From assembly GCF_003030345.1 (NCBI RefSeq), contig NZ_CP028158.1:6758001-6822000 (forward strand): a stretch of DNA of 64,000 bases, given 5' to 3'. The stretch is from Plantactinospora sp. BC1 (GTDB lineage Bacteria > Actinomycetota > Actinomycetes > Mycobacteriales > Micromonosporaceae). Numbering within the stretch: the stretch's first letter is position 1; the number at the start of each line of letters is the position of its first letter. This document shows positions 16,778 through 26,348 of the stretch, piece after piece. Both the position numbers and the translations under genes were made by a program. Below the pieces are notes generated by a model that was not told the DNA's origin, ran no database searches, and worked only from the letters and a program-made list of their open reading frames with translations.

Positions 16778-17344
16778 GTGAGGCGATATCCAAGCGGTCC
16801 ACCGACCTCAACACTGGCGGGCGCCGACGTGGTGCTGGTAGGCCTGTTCACGGCGAAGGACAAGAAGTTCGACGCAAAGCTCGATTTCCTGGCGGCTTCA
16901 GTGGAGGCACATGGTGGGCGGGTGGTGGGCCGGCACGTCCAGCGGCGCGGTGTCTCGCACGGCGGTGCGGCAAAGATGACTTCCCCGTTCTCACGGCGGA
17001 CACTGCTTGGCCCCGGCAAAGCCCGCGAAATCGCGCAGGCGTCCCGGGCTGCGGGGGTCGACGTTGCGGTGTTCGTAAACCCGCTCACGGAGCACCAACG
17101 AACTGTCCTCGGCGACATGTTCGGATGCCTGGTAATCAGCGGCGAGGACCTCTTCCCACCGGTCGATGAGCGGCCACAGATGGCACCGATGGACTACGGC
17201 GCGGTCAGCCATCCGCTTCTGCCACAGATAGCGCGCGGGCCGTCGGTTACGGGCCTGACGGTCGGCGCAGCCAGGCCGGGATGGCGTCGCCTCGACTCAC
17301 CTGTTCGAGTCCGTCAAGCATCTCGACCAGCCGTTGACCCGTGA
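16778..17344 (+). CDS. Orphan HflX N-terminal domain protein
   Basis: From GTG 16778 the protein matches only the N-terminal nucleotide-binding subdomain of the ribosome-rescue GTPase HflX: VVLVGLFTAKDKKFDAKLDF, VVGRHVQRRGVSHGGAAKM, RRTLLGPGKAREIAQASRAA and FVNPLTEHQRTVLGDMFGC. The coiled-coil linker and G domain (GxxxxGKST and so on) are absent. The tail after about residue 140 has no match I recognise and runs antisense into the next gene, so the true end may be earlier. It is either a remnant or a stand-alone domain protein; the latter occur in actinobacteria. Translation is plausible but function unknown. Confidence 0.5.
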   Translation: MRRYPSGPPTSTLAGADVVLVGLFTAKDKKFDAKLDFLAASVEAHGGRVVGRHVQRRGVSHGGAAKMTSPFSRRTLLGPGKAREIAQASRAAGVDVAVFVNPLTEHQRTVLGDMFGCLVISGEDLFPPVDERPQMAPMDYGAVSHPLLPQIARGPSVTGLTVGAARPGWRRLDSPVRVRQASRPAVDP

Positions 17345-17577
17345 TGCCGTCTTCGCCCCCGGACGAACATCCCGTCTTCGAGACGTTCGAGCAGGAATGC
17401 TGAAACGTCCACGTGCGGTCCGTAAAACAGGTGCACCTCAGCTTCGACCAACGGCCCGGACAGACGGAGGATCCAGGTGGCGTCCATACCCGGTTCATCA
17501 AGCGGATCTTCGAGTCCGAAGGACTCCGAACTCACGGTCGCCCACCTGGTCGCATGGGGTGAACTCTCCGAACTCAT
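17247..17577 (-). pseudogene. Hypothetical protein, one frameshift
   Basis: It starts at ATG 17577, overlapping the stop of the beta-helix gene by 4 bases (ATGA), so it was once the second gene of that operon. The first part reads MDATWILRLSGPLVEAEVHL and FYGPHVDVSAFLLERLEDGM. After FVR the sense switches to another frame, EDGITGQRLVEMLDGLEQVS RGDAIPAWLRRP, implying an indel near 17350. No recognised domain. Confidence 0.5.
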
Positions 17578-19619
17578 GAAGAATGCCGCGGAGATCGGTC
17601 AGCTCCGGCTGGTGCGCGCCGCGTCGAGCTGACCGATCGTGCCGACCGGACGGCGACCCACGGCACCCAGACCAGTTCCAGCAGGATGCGCGGCCACACC
17701 GGCCCGACCGGGGTGCCTGGCAGCATCACCAGTCCCCGGTCGACGGCGCCGAGCAAAGCGAACACGCCGAGCGCCAGGGTGAGCCAGCCCAGCCCGCGCC
17801 GGCCGGTGCGGCGCAGGGACCAGCCCACCCCCAGCCAGCCGACGCCCAGTAGCGCCAGGCCAAGGGAGGTCAGCCAGGTGCCCTCGTACGCGGTGCCGAA
17901 GACGCCCACCACCAGACCGGCGAGCGCTACCGCACTGGACGCAGTCCAGAGTGGATCGCGTCGACCCAGCCGGGCCCACAGGACCAGAATTAGCACGCCC
18001 AGCAGCACCGCCTCGCCGGTGGCCGCCCGCACCTCGATCCGGTCCAGCCCACGCGCCCCGAACCAGTCGCAGCCCGCCGGGATCCGGCGCTCCGACAGCG
18101 AGTAGTCGGCACAAACGTACAGCTTGAGGGTCTTGCCGGGCTCGGCGACCGCGCGGTTGACGCCGAGCCCGGCGGGCATCTCGTCGGCGCCGCAAGCCGG
18201 CAGCACCCGCGGCTCGGCGCCGGCCGCCGGGCGTTGCCAGCAGGACCCCCGGCCCTGGCCGTCCCACCAGAAGTCCATCCCGTTCGGTGCCCGCGTGCCA
18301 TCGCGGCGGACGCCGAGCCGGTTACCGAGGTACCGGTTGTGGTGCGAGGTGTCGAACTGGGCCGCGAATCCGGTGTCGCCCCGGACGAAGCCGGGCACCC
18401 ACGAGGTGACGAAGCCGGCGTACGCGTGGCCGAACACCCAGTTGTCCCGCCAGATGTTGTAGTTGCCACCCGGGTTGATCACTCCGGTGCCGGGTGGCAG
18501 ACCGACCGCCGGGCACACCACGCCGTCCTCGTAACCCCGCTCGGCGTACGGCTTGGCGCAGGTGCCGTCCCGGACGTACCGGTAGTAGTCCTCGTTGTTG
18601 TCGCCGATGACGTTGCGCTCGAACTTCGCGTGGTTCTGCGGCATGCCGGGGTGGTCGGGAAACGCCGAATCGGTGGCCACCCCGGCGGCGTTGTTCGTGA
18701 ACTCGTTGTCGTGCGCCCACACCGAGTCCCCGGCGGTCCCCGAATAGCCGAGCAGGTTGTGGTGCGACTTGCAGCCCGTGATTTCGATGGCGTACCGGTC
18801 GACCTGGTGACCACGATCCGCGTTGATGTTCGAGGCCGCGCCCGGGTAGACACCGGAGTCGCCGTTGCCGTACGCCTCGCAGCCGGTGTAAAGGCCGTGG
18901 TCGTCGGCGAAGGTGAGGAACCCGTACTCGTCGTTCCACCGGCCGATCGCCCGGTCGATGACGAAACCGTCTGTCTCCAGGATGTAGACGGCGTTGAAGG
19001 TGGTCCGCTGGGCCGTCAGGTTGCGCAGGTAGAAGCCGTTGGCGCGGTCAGCCCGGATGGCGTTGAGCTTCTGGTACTGCGCGTCCACCATCACGTCCAG
19101 CGGACCGGCGCCGGTCCCCTCGATCTGCAGGTCCCGCTTGCCGATGACCGCCACCAGGTTCTGCACGTGCGGGCAGGCCACCTGTTGTTCGTAGGACATA
19201 ACCTGGTAGAGCCGGTTGCCGGACCAGGGGGCGTCCAGCTCAGCGCAGGCGCCGGCGGGCGGGGCGAGGCTCGGCTCCTCCCGGTAGACCCCCGGCAGCA
19301 TCAGGATCCGGGTGCCGGGCAGCCGGGCCGCGTCCACCGCGTCCTGAAGGTGCCGGTAGCCGGAGCGCTGGCATTCGTCGTACAGCGCCTGGTTGCTGGT
19401 GCGCAGCTCGGCCGGGAAGCCGGCGATCCGGGCGGTGAAGTCCGCCGCGTCGGTCTTGCAGACCAGCAGCCGCGGGCCGTCGGTGCGGTACGCCGGCACG
19501 CTTCCGGTGCCGTCCGGATAGACCGGCTGCCGTTCGTCGTGCGCGGCGGCCGGGGCCGCCGACGCCAGACCAAGGAGCAGGAACATGCCAGCCACAGCGA
19601 GCCTGACCAATGCCTTCAT
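17574..19619 (-). CDS. Secreted right-handed beta-helix protein with C-terminal membrane helices
   Basis: 681 residues. Signal peptide residues 1-26 (LAVAGMFLLLGLASAAPAAA). Residues 80-480 form a parallel beta-helix: a PLPGVYREEP-type cap, repeated N/D-rich turns such as AIRADRANGFYLRNLTAQRT, NNAAGV and NIWRDNWVFGH, with several disulfide-capable cysteines. Residues 555-655 hold four hydrophobic helices (AVLLGVLILVLWARL and so on) that anchor it, so the beta-helix faces outward. Beta-helix folds commonly bind or cleave polysaccharides, but I see no lyase catalytic signature. A widespread actinobacterial hypothetical type; the 4-base overlap indicates an operon with the downstream broken gene. 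Confidence 0.7.
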   Translation of the reverse strand: MKALVRLAVAGMFLLLGLASAAPAAAHDERQPVYPDGTGSVPAYRTDGPRLLVCKTDAADFTARIAGFPAELRTSNQALYDECQRSGYRHLQDAVDAARLPGTRILMLPGVYREEPSLAPPAGACAELDAPWSGNRLYQVMSYEQQVACPHVQNLVAVIGKRDLQIEGTGAGPLDVMVDAQYQKLNAIRADRANGFYLRNLTAQRTTFNAVYILETDGFVIDRAIGRWNDEYGFLTFADDHGLYTGCEAYGNGDSGVYPGAASNINADRGHQVDRYAIEITGCKSHHNLLGYSGTAGDSVWAHDNEFTNNAAGVATDSAFPDHPGMPQNHAKFERNVIGDNNEDYYRYVRDGTCAKPYAERGYEDGVVCPAVGLPPGTGVINPGGNYNIWRDNWVFGHAYAGFVTSWVPGFVRGDTGFAAQFDTSHHNRYLGNRLGVRRDGTRAPNGMDFWWDGQGRGSCWQRPAAGAEPRVLPACGADEMPAGLGVNRAVAEPGKTLKLYVCADYSLSERRIPAGCDWFGARGLDRIEVRAATGEAVLLGVLILVLWARLGRRDPLWTASSAVALAGLVVGVFGTAYEGTWLTSLGLALLGVGWLGVGWSLRRTGRRGLGWLTLALGVFALLGAVDRGLVMLPGTPVGPVWPRILLELVWVPWVAVRSARSVSSTRRAPAGADRSPRHSS

Positions 19620-20880
19620 GGCCGGAGATTAGAGGAAACTTTCGCGTTTCGACCATCCCCCGCCCGGGGTGGTATCACCGCCCCCCAGCCACCTCGAGCA
19701 CCCGCATTACCGCACTCAGGTCATCCATCGTCCTGCGAGGCCAAGGTCGGTAGGTTCTGGTGTCGGCGCAGGCCGCGCTTCGGTGTCGACAGCCTCGTTT
19801 CAGGGACCGGCAAGGCGTCCTCCGGTCCGACCGCGCCGGCACCTCACCAATCGGTTCCGCGGCCCGAGCGTGCGGCGGCGGTTGCCGCCTCGCGATCGTC
19901 CGGCGGCATGGTACCGGCCCGATCTGTCGATTCCCGCGACTAAACTCGTCCAGATCGCACACACTGTCCGTCGGTATAGCCATAAAAGGCCCACAGAATC
20001 CTGCATCTGCCGGTTACGGTCAAGACGCTCAACGACACGTCCTCCGGCATTCTGGCGTAGCGATCCAAAGGGCGTAACCAGTCACCGCAACCCTCGTCAA
20101 AGAGGACGATTAATACCCCTTAACGGTGCGTGTCTTGACTAACAGATCTGAATACCCACCCCGCCGTGATCCGCGGATAGAAGCGCGTTGGCGACGCTCG
20201 TAGGACGCGGCTTCACCGTCGAGAGACGGACGAGATGGGACAAGGTGCGCTGCCCCTGTCAAGCGCATGCCCGGCAGGTTCATCTCGCACCAAGCGATCC
20301 TGAAGACCTATGGGAGGCAGCTTCTTCGGTGGGCATACTCCCCCCCAAGCGCTCGCGCAGCAACCGCGCACCGAAGCAGTAAGCCAGCCGAACCAGGGCC
20401 CTCGACCAAGATCCGACTGGCTCAAAACTGCTCTACAGGATCAAGACGGCCCGACCGACGCCGAGCCGCGCGCACGGGCTACGGCCTACGGCCTACGGCC
20501 ACGCGCGCACGCCAGCCAACCTGCCCCCAACTCCAGCAAACAGGGCCAGTCGCCAGGCGATGCTGCAAAACGATCGCTTGCGGTACAACCATGCCCCAAC
20601 TTCGATGATCGACGCCGCGCCGCTACGCGACACGCCACAGGACGGCAGCCATTCCCACACTCACCCAGCGCTTGACGTCCATCGATAGATTTACATTGGC
20701 GCCAATCCCTTGACGGCAACCGTGACGGCAACACCACCGCACCTCCACGCCCCTCGACACACGCTGCGCCCGCAAGGTCACGATAGGCAACCTCGGATCG
20801 TTGTGACGCCGACGTATCTCGCCTCACGAAAAGCATGCCGCTCTATTCAGCCGATCAAGTGGCGGTACGCATGACTGTAG
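19620..20880. other. 1.26-kb region without a supportable gene
   Basis: Open frames here lack coding-like third-position bias and recognisable motifs. It contains a short heptamer repeat (CTACGGC three times, about 20479-20499) and some AT-richer stretches (19960-20160). Probably decayed accessory DNA. Confidence 0.4.
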
Positions 20881-21312
20881 CTACCGAACATTCCACTCCC
20901 GAGCATTCGCCGTTCGCATCAACTCAACGACGTTCTCCGATCTCATGTGCGGCTGAAGTAGCCTAACGTATGTGGCTTGCGATTCCAGCGAATGTCGCAG
21001 GCCATTAAGCGTGGGGGCACTGTGAGCAACGAGGTTACGTGCGCCGAGTCCAGCGGCCCGCACTAGGTTCTCTAGCTCAGCGACGAGCCTCTTGGGATCG
21101 AGATCTATTTCTATACGCGTCATCACGATCTTGTCATCGGAATCGAGCATGATTCGATATCGAACGCCTCGGCCAACAAACGCAACCACCGGCAGCACGA
21201 GTCCCTGAAGTTCCGGACCGGCCAAACCGAACTCGCTGGCCAGGAACCCGAATGCGCTCGCGGTCTCAGCGGCGAACGACTTCTCTACCGCAGCAAACGC
21301 CTGCTTACTCAA
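20881..21312 (-). CDS. Hypothetical soluble protein, possible immunity protein
   Basis: 143 residues from TTG 21312 with GGAG 8 bases upstream. No signal or membrane segment. It has an alpha/beta composition: FGFLASEFGLAGPELQGLVL, VVAFVGRGVRYRIMLDSDDK (strand-turn-strand), LVAELENLVRAAGLG and LESQATYVRLLQPHM helices. Similar orphan proteins of this size occur in actinobacterial accessory regions, sometimes near polymorphic toxins, but no toxin is next to it. Function unknown. The base composition is less GC-biased than its neighbours, suggesting transfer. Confidence 0.55.
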   Translation of the reverse strand: MSKQAFAAVEKSFAAETASAFGFLASEFGLAGPELQGLVLPVVAFVGRGVRYRIMLDSDDKIVMTRIEIDLDPKRLVAELENLVRAAGLGARNLVAHSAPTLNGLRHSLESQATYVRLLQPHMRSENVVELMRTANAREWNVR

Positions 21313-21405
21313 GCCAACTCCGCTTCGTCATGCCAACCGCAGTTGCTTGACTTACGACCTTATCCTAGGGGCGAACCCGCACAAAACGCCAATAGTCGTC
21401 GATCC

Positions 21406-21635
21406 TGTACCGTTTCAAATCCTGTTCACGGCTGTGGCCTGGTCTTTTGAAGATCTGGTCAGGCTGCCCGATGGTACTCGTTGACCACGCCACCAAGCCG
21501 TCGTCGGCGCCGTACGGGGCCATCCATCGGGATGACGACAGTCGGGTCACGGTTGGGCGGCAACTGTTGCAGGCCCTGATGTGGGCGGTGGTCGTTGAAG
21601 TGCTGCACGTACTCGTTGACCACCGCCGCAGCGCT
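21406..21635 (-). mobile_element. 3' remnant of an integrase-type IS
   Basis: On the minus strand it encodes the last 55 residues of a transposase ([37 protein letters not shown], stop at 21459-21461). It closely resembles the ends of the copies at 46958-48154 and 53155-54341. The terminus TGTACCGTTTCAAA at 21406 is 53 bases past the stop, the same spacing as in those copies. Confidence 0.65.
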
Positions 21636-21704
21636 GGCACCGGGATCTGACCGCTCGCCGGCACATGCGGCCTGACCTGCCCGGATGACATTTTCGGCAG
21701 GTAC
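21631..21704 (+). mobile_element. Internal-deletion remnant of the 6758-7884 IS type
   Basis: Bases 21631-21664 equal 7011-7044 (transposase codons [11 protein letters not shown]). The next 40 bases match the element's right end (7844-7884) with two substitutions. About 800 bases of transposase have been removed between GGCAC and CATGCGG, and the left end is missing. Confidence 0.75.
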
Positions 21705-21755
21705 AGGGCTGGCGTGCGATGGTGGCGTCGACCACCAGCACAAGCGCCGCAATTT

Positions 21756-21775
21756 AACTGACCACCTGGTCAGTT
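21756..21775 (+). promoter_or_regulatory. TetR-type operator
   Basis: A perfect 9-bp inverted repeat with a 2-base spacer, AACTGACCA CC TGGTCAGTT. It overlaps the likely -35 box of the exporter operon and is a strong candidate site for the TetR protein encoded at 23324. Confidence 0.8.
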
Positions 21776-21796
21776 GAACAGTTCGGGCGGTATAGT
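21768..21796 (+). promoter_or_regulatory. Promoter of exporter operon, probably leaderless
   Basis: TGGTCA (21768-21773), 17-base spacer, TATAGT (21791-21796). The ATG at 21805 lies only 8 bases beyond the -10 box and has no Shine-Dalgarno sequence, so transcription likely starts at or within 2-3 bases of the start codon. Confidence 0.65.
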
Positions 21797-21804
21797 CCTC
21801 TCCC

Positions 21805-23340
21805 ATGACCGTAACTTCCACCCGAGGGCGCGCCGGTCGGCGTGAATGGCTGTCCCTGGTCGTTCTCACGCTCGCCGTCGTGCTGCTGGCGGTCGACGGC
21901 ACAGTGCTCGTGCTGGCGATCCCGGCGCTGACCGCTGACCTGATGCCCACCTCGACCCAGGTGCTGTGGACCGGCGACATCTACTCGTTCATGCTTGCCG
22001 GGCTGCTGGTGACGATGGGCAACCTTGCCGATCGGATCGGGCGCAAGAGGCTGCTGCTGATCGGCTCGGTCGGGTTCGGGCTGGCCTCGATGGCCGCCGC
22101 GTTCGCGCCGAATGCGGAGATGCTGATCCTCGCGCGAGCGCTGCTCGGCCTGTTCGGGGCGACGATCATGCCGTCGACCCTGTCGATCCTGCGCAACATG
22201 TTCGAGAACCCGCGGCAGCGGGCGAGCGCGATTGCGGTGTGGGCGGCCGGCGCGACCGGCGGCGCCGCCGTGGGCCCGCTCGTGGGTGGGGTGCTGCTGG
22301 AGAACTTCTGGTGGGGCTCGGTGTTCTTGATCAACGTGCCGGTGATGCTGCTCGTCGTGGTATGCGGGATCGCGCTGCTGCCCGAGTCGAAGAGCCCGCT
22401 GGGTAAGAGCCTCGACGTGGCCTCGGCAGCGCTTTCAGTGGTGATGATCGTGGCGATCGTGTACGCGATCAAGCATGCTGCCAGCGCCGGTCTCGACCTG
22501 TCCGTCGCCGTCACGACGGTGGTCGGCCTCGCGGCGGGTGCATTGTTCGTGCGCCGGCAACGCCGGCTCGAGCACCCGCTGGTGGACATCTCCCTGTTCC
22601 GGGTCCCCGCATTCGCCGGGGCGGTCGCGGCGGAGACGATCGCGGTCTTCGCCTTCGTCGGGCTGCTGTTCTTCTTCTCGCAATACCTGCAACTCGTGCG
22701 AGGCCTCGGCCCGTTGCAGGCCGGCCTGGTAGAGCTACCCGCCACCATCGCGGCGATGCTCGTCATCGCGATCGCGGCCACCGTGCTCGCCCGGCTGGGT
22801 CGCGGACGCGCGATCGCGGTATCGATGATCGCTTCGGCGTCCGGGCTTGCGCTGCTGGCTGCCGCCGAGAATGCGCTGGACTACTGGCTGCTGTGCATCG
22901 CATTGGCCATCTGCGGTCTCGGCGCGGGCCTGAGCATGACGTTGTCCACCGACGCCGTTGTTGGCGCTGTACCCAAGGAACGGGCGGGAGCTGCGTCGTC
23001 GGTGTCCGAGACCGCCTACGAACTCGGAGTCGCCCTCGGCATCGCCGTGCTCGGATCGCTGCACAACGCGCTGTACCGAGCCAACCTCGATCTGCCAACC
23101 GGACTACCGGGAGACGTCCACAGCGCCTTCCAGGACTCCGTCGCCACCGGCGCCGCAATCGCGGCACAGACCGGCGACGAGCTGGCTTCCCTCGTGAACG
23201 CCGCGCAACACGCCTTCACCGAGAGCATGCAGATCACCTCGCTGATCGCCGCGGCGCTCCTGCTGGTGGCGTCCGCCGTCGCGTGGCGCGTTATCCCCTC
23301 GACCAAGGAAGTGGACCTCCCGCATGACCGACACCACTAA
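21805..23340 (+). CDS. DHA2-family MFS drug exporter
   Basis: 511 residues with about 14 predicted transmembrane helices, the DHA2 (EmrB/QacA) layout. The conserved loop motif [16 protein letters not shown] lies between helices 2 and 3. The antiporter motif C region reads [19 protein letters not shown], and the motif D1-like start is [15 protein letters not shown]. It should export small organic compounds by proton antiport. First gene of an operon with a TetR repressor (17-base overlap) and a flavin amine oxidase, driven by an operator-overlapped promoter: a self-regulated efflux cassette. Confidence 0.92.
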   Translation: MTVTSTRGRAGRREWLSLVVLTLAVVLLAVDGTVLVLAIPALTADLMPTSTQVLWTGDIYSFMLAGLLVTMGNLADRIGRKRLLLIGSVGFGLASMAAAFAPNAEMLILARALLGLFGATIMPSTLSILRNMFENPRQRASAIAVWAAGATGGAAVGPLVGGVLLENFWWGSVFLINVPVMLLVVVCGIALLPESKSPLGKSLDVASAALSVVMIVAIVYAIKHAASAGLDLSVAVTTVVGLAAGALFVRRQRRLEHPLVDISLFRVPAFAGAVAAETIAVFAFVGLLFFFSQYLQLVRGLGPLQAGLVELPATIAAMLVIAIAATVLARLGRGRAIAVSMIASASGLALLAAAENALDYWLLCIALAICGLGAGLSMTLSTDAVVGAVPKERAGAASSVSETAYELGVALGIAVLGSLHNALYRANLDLPTGLPGDVHSAFQDSVATGAAIAAQTGDELASLVNAAQHAFTESMQITSLIAAALLLVASAVAWRVIPSTKEVDLPHDRHH

Positions 23341-23914
23341 ACGACCCGCCACCCGCGACCGCGAACGCACCCGCCAGGCCGTCCTCACCGCAACCGGACA
23401 GCTGCTGCAGGAGCGCGGCATGCGGTTCAGCATCGCCGACGTCGCCGCCGCCGCCGACATCTCCAAAGGCGGGGTCCTCTACCACTTCCCCAACCGGGAG
23501 GCACTGCTGGCCGCCGTGGTCGAGCACGCCATCGCCCGCTTCCGCAGCGAGGTCATGGACCACACCGATATCGCCGAGAACCGTGCCGGGAAGCTGCTGC
23601 GCGGCTACGTCCGCGCACTCTGCGGTGGCAGCGAAGAAGCCATCCGAACCTTCGCCCCCTTCACCCACTGGGCCGGCATCGAGGAAATCCCCGAGATCGC
23701 CGAACTGCTGCGCGCCGACGCCGAATGGTGGCGCACCGCCCTGCTCAGAGACGGGCTATCTGCCAGCCGGACCCACACCGTCCGCTTCGCCGCCGAAGGC
23801 GTCGCCGCCGCCATCGCGTCAGACGTCTCCTACATCACCGACGACGAACTCGCCTTGACCCGCGCCGCGCTGCTCGAACTGGCCGAACCAGCGCCCGACG
23901 GATCTGATCGCTGA
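23324..23914 (+). CDS. TetR-family transcriptional regulator
   Basis: 196 residues. The N-terminal helix-turn-helix (residues 12-60: [40 protein letters not shown]) is canonical, and [16 protein letters not shown] closes the domain. The C-terminal domain is helical and ligand-binding, of the TetR_C_37/6-like type. It starts inside the last codons of the exporter gene (17-base overlap), so it is co-translated with its target. It probably represses the operon through the palindrome at 21756-21775 until a substrate of the exporter binds. Confidence 0.9.
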   Translation: MTDTTKRPATRDRERTRQAVLTATGQLLQERGMRFSIADVAAAADISKGGVLYHFPNREALLAAVVEHAIARFRSEVMDHTDIAENRAGKLLRGYVRALCGGSEEAIRTFAPFTHWAGIEEIPEIAELLRADAEWWRTALLRDGLSASRTHTVRFAAEGVAAAIASDVSYITDDELALTRAALLELAEPAPDGSDR

Positions 23915-23945
23915 GCACCTCTACCTTTGGAAACGGAGCACGACC

Positions 23946-25301
23946 ATGGACAGTGCCAACACCCGATCCGTTGATGTCGTCGTCGTCGGTGCCGGGCTCG
24001 CCGGGCTGACGGCGGCAGATCAACTCGCCCGCGCGGGCCATGACGTCGTCGTCATCGAAGGACGCGACCGCGTTGGCGGAAGGATCCGCAGGACCGAGGT
24101 TGCGGGCGTCCCCGTCGATGCCGGCGCGACCTGGGTGGCGCCGGGCCACACCGCCGTCCGCGATCTCGCAAGCCGCTTCGGCTGCGAGTTCGTGCCCCAG
24201 TTCCACCAAGGGAAGGGCATCATTTCCTTCGGTGGCAGGCGCAGGCTCGAAAGCATCACCGCCCTGGCACCCTGGGTGATGCTCGACCTCTGGCGAATCA
24301 CCAGCAAGCTGCAGAAAATGGTCGACGACCTTCCCGTCTCCTCCCCCTGGGAACACCCCCACGCCGCACGCCTCGACTCCATGTCGTTCGGGGAATGGCT
24401 GACGGCAACCTACGCATTGAAGAACACCCGGAAGTTCATGAACATCTTCAGCCTGGTGCACTGGGGCGCCCCCGTCGGCGACGTGTCCCTGTTCAACGTG
24501 CTGCGATACATCAAGAACCTCGGCGGCATCGAGCACATGCTCGCCGTCGAAGGCGGTGACCAGCAAGACCGGATGTTGGGCACCGCCTCAACGCTCGTCG
24601 AGAAGCTCGCCGACACGCTAGGCGCCCGTGTGCTGGTAGGCGCCCCCGCCGAACGCATCACCACCGACGGTGAACGCGTCACGGTCGAGACCAGCAAGCA
24701 CATCATCGAAGCCCGGTACGTCATCGTCACGGCGACGCCGGCCCACCGCTCGACGATCGAGTTCACACCGGCACTCCCGCAGCACCACTACGGCCTCTCC
24801 CGCAGCTGGCGGCTGGGAGCGCTCAGCAAGGCCTTCGTCGCCTACAACCGCCCCTTCTGGCGAGACGGCAGCCTCTCAGGAACAGCGATGTCCGACGACG
24901 AAACCGTCTTCCTCACCTTCGATGTCAGCCCGCACGCCGACGGCCCCGGCATCCTCATGGTGTTCTGTGACGCCCGCGGCTTCGACGCCTACGACCGGCG
25001 CGAGCGCTGCCGCCGCGTCGTCAACCACCTCATCCACCTCTACGGCGAGCCCGCACGCGACACCATCGACTACACCGACTTCTCCTGGGGCAACGACACA
25101 TTCGCACCCGGAGGACCGAACCCGGCAGTCGCACCGAAGGCGTGGACCACCTTCGGACACCTGCTGCGGGAACCGGTCGGACTCGTGCACTGGGCCGGTA
25201 CCGAGACAGCCGACGACACCTCCGGCAGCATGAACGGCGCCATCCTGTCCGGCCAGCGCGCAGCAACCGAGGTAGCCACCCGCCTACACACCGGGCGGTG
25301 A
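23946..25301 (+). CDS. FAD-dependent amine oxidase
   Basis: 451 residues. FAD-binding GxGxxG near the N-terminus ([21 protein letters not shown]), the ARG-type loop [12 protein letters not shown] and [13 protein letters not shown], and the C-terminal flavin motif [22 protein letters not shown], all typical of the monoamine-oxidase/putrescine-oxidase family. The substrate is presumably a primary or polyamine compound. It is 31 bases downstream of the TetR gene, with GGAG before the ATG. Its place in an efflux operon suggests it modifies the same amine-containing compound that the exporter removes. Confidence 0.88.
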   Translation: MDSANTRSVDVVVVGAGLAGLTAADQLARAGHDVVVIEGRDRVGGRIRRTEVAGVPVDAGATWVAPGHTAVRDLASRFGCEFVPQFHQGKGIISFGGRRRLESITALAPWVMLDLWRITSKLQKMVDDLPVSSPWEHPHAARLDSMSFGEWLTATYALKNTRKFMNIFSLVHWGAPVGDVSLFNVLRYIKNLGGIEHMLAVEGGDQQDRMLGTASTLVEKLADTLGARVLVGAPAERITTDGERVTVETSKHIIEARYVIVTATPAHRSTIEFTPALPQHHYGLSRSWRLGALSKAFVAYNRPFWRDGSLSGTAMSDDETVFLTFDVSPHADGPGILMVFCDARGFDAYDRRERCRRVVNHLIHLYGEPARDTIDYTDFSWGNDTFAPGGPNPAVAPKAWTTFGHLLREPVGLVHWAGTETADDTSGSMNGAILSGQRAATEVATRLHTGR

Positions 25302-25511
25302 CCACGGCTCTCGCGCGGTCAAGGGTTCGGTGCTGTTGACGCCCGGCCCGTGGCGACCTGATCGCGACTGGCCGCGTCCGCGATGACGCGCCCGCTGCAA
25401 CTACGGTCGTACCCCCTCGCCGTCAACAGCAGGCACAGCGCCGTGCACCGCCGTCCGGCAGCCACCTGAGGCCGCCAGGCATCCCATCCACCTGCCAGCG
25501 ACGCGGACACG

Positions 25512-25649
25512 TCCCGATAACGCTCGTTTCCGGGATGATCCACTACTGGCCGCAGCCGTCGGCAGTCCCTCAGGTCGCCAAGTCCCGAAACCCGTCCCGG
25601 AACCGGTGTGTCGACACCGAGGTTGCGGGACGTTTCCGAGACGATGTCC
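25512..25649 (+). promoter_or_regulatory. Possible resolvase (res) site
   Basis: Upstream of the recombinase lie two related subsites: an imperfect inverted repeat at 25512-25535 (TCCCGATAACG CT CGTTTCCGGGA, 9 of 11 paired) and GGGACGTTTCCGAGACGATGTCC-like bases at 25627-25649 that repeat the CGTTTCCGNGA half-site. Spacing of about 110 bases fits a multi-subsite res. Confidence 0.35.
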
Positions 25650-25652
25650 GGC

Positions 25653-26348
25653 ATGATGACCCCCTCCGCCGTCGCGCCGGCCTCCGCGCAGCCGCACCAC
25701 CGGATCCGGGTCGGGTATGCGCGGGTGTCGACCCGCGGCTAGGACCACCAGGCGCAGCTCGACGCACTGGCCGCCGCCCACCGCCGGGAGGTAGTGGTCG
25801 AAACGGCCAGTACCCGCGCGGAGCGGCCGAAGCTGCGCGCCGCCCTGCAGCGATTGCAGCCCGGCGACACGTTGGTGATTTACAAGCCGGACAGGGTCGC
25901 CCGGTCGATGAAGGACCTGCTGGTCCTCATCGAGGACGAGCTTCACGCCCGGGGTATCGTGCTGGAGATCCTGACCGGGGTGTGCACCGGAGTGCACCGC
26001 CCGCACGGCGCCACCATCGCCGACCGACTCCTGTTCGCCGTCGCGGCACTGGCCGCCGAGCTGGAACGCGAGCTGATCCGCGAACGCACCCTCGACGGGC
26101 TTCGAGCAGCGGCCGCCGCCGGCCGCCGCGGCGGCCGACCGATCGCCATTACGCCCGACCAACTCGACATCGCCCGAGCCCGGCAGGCACGAGGCGAGTC
26201 CGTGACAGCGATTGCCGCACATCTGGGTGTGGGACGGTCCACTCTCTACCGGGCGCTGCAACCGGACGGCGAGCCGCCATCCGATGTTGGCGCGGCACCA
26301 CACCTCGCCATCGGCCAACGGCAAGCACAGGCACAGGCACGACGCTGA
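25653..26348 (+). pseudogene. Serine recombinase (resolvase/invertase) with amber codon
   Basis: From ATG 25653 the protein opens with the catalytic motif RVGYARVSTRG containing the nucleophilic serine. Codon 30 is then TAG (25740-25742) where the family has Gln (GQDHQAQLDAL). The rest is intact: KPDRVARSMKDLL, the DNA-contact helix region ELERELIRERTLDGL, and a C-terminal helix-turn-helix (VTAIAAHLGVGRSTLYRAL). A single C-to-T change explains the stop. Reinitiation at GTG 25794 would give a protein lacking the active-site serine. Confidence 0.85.

Noticed and set aside
18234-19943. 569-codon open frame antisense to the beta-helix gene
   Set aside because: Val/Gly/Arg-rich low-complexity product, no domain; a by-product of high-GC codon use on the opposite strand.
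20479-20499. Three tandem CTACGGC heptamers
   Set aside because: Too short and isolated to be a repeat locus; fits random high-GC slippage.
19620-20880. Possible small genes in the long gap
   Set aside because: No frame has a recognisable domain, ribosome-binding site plus start, or coding bias.
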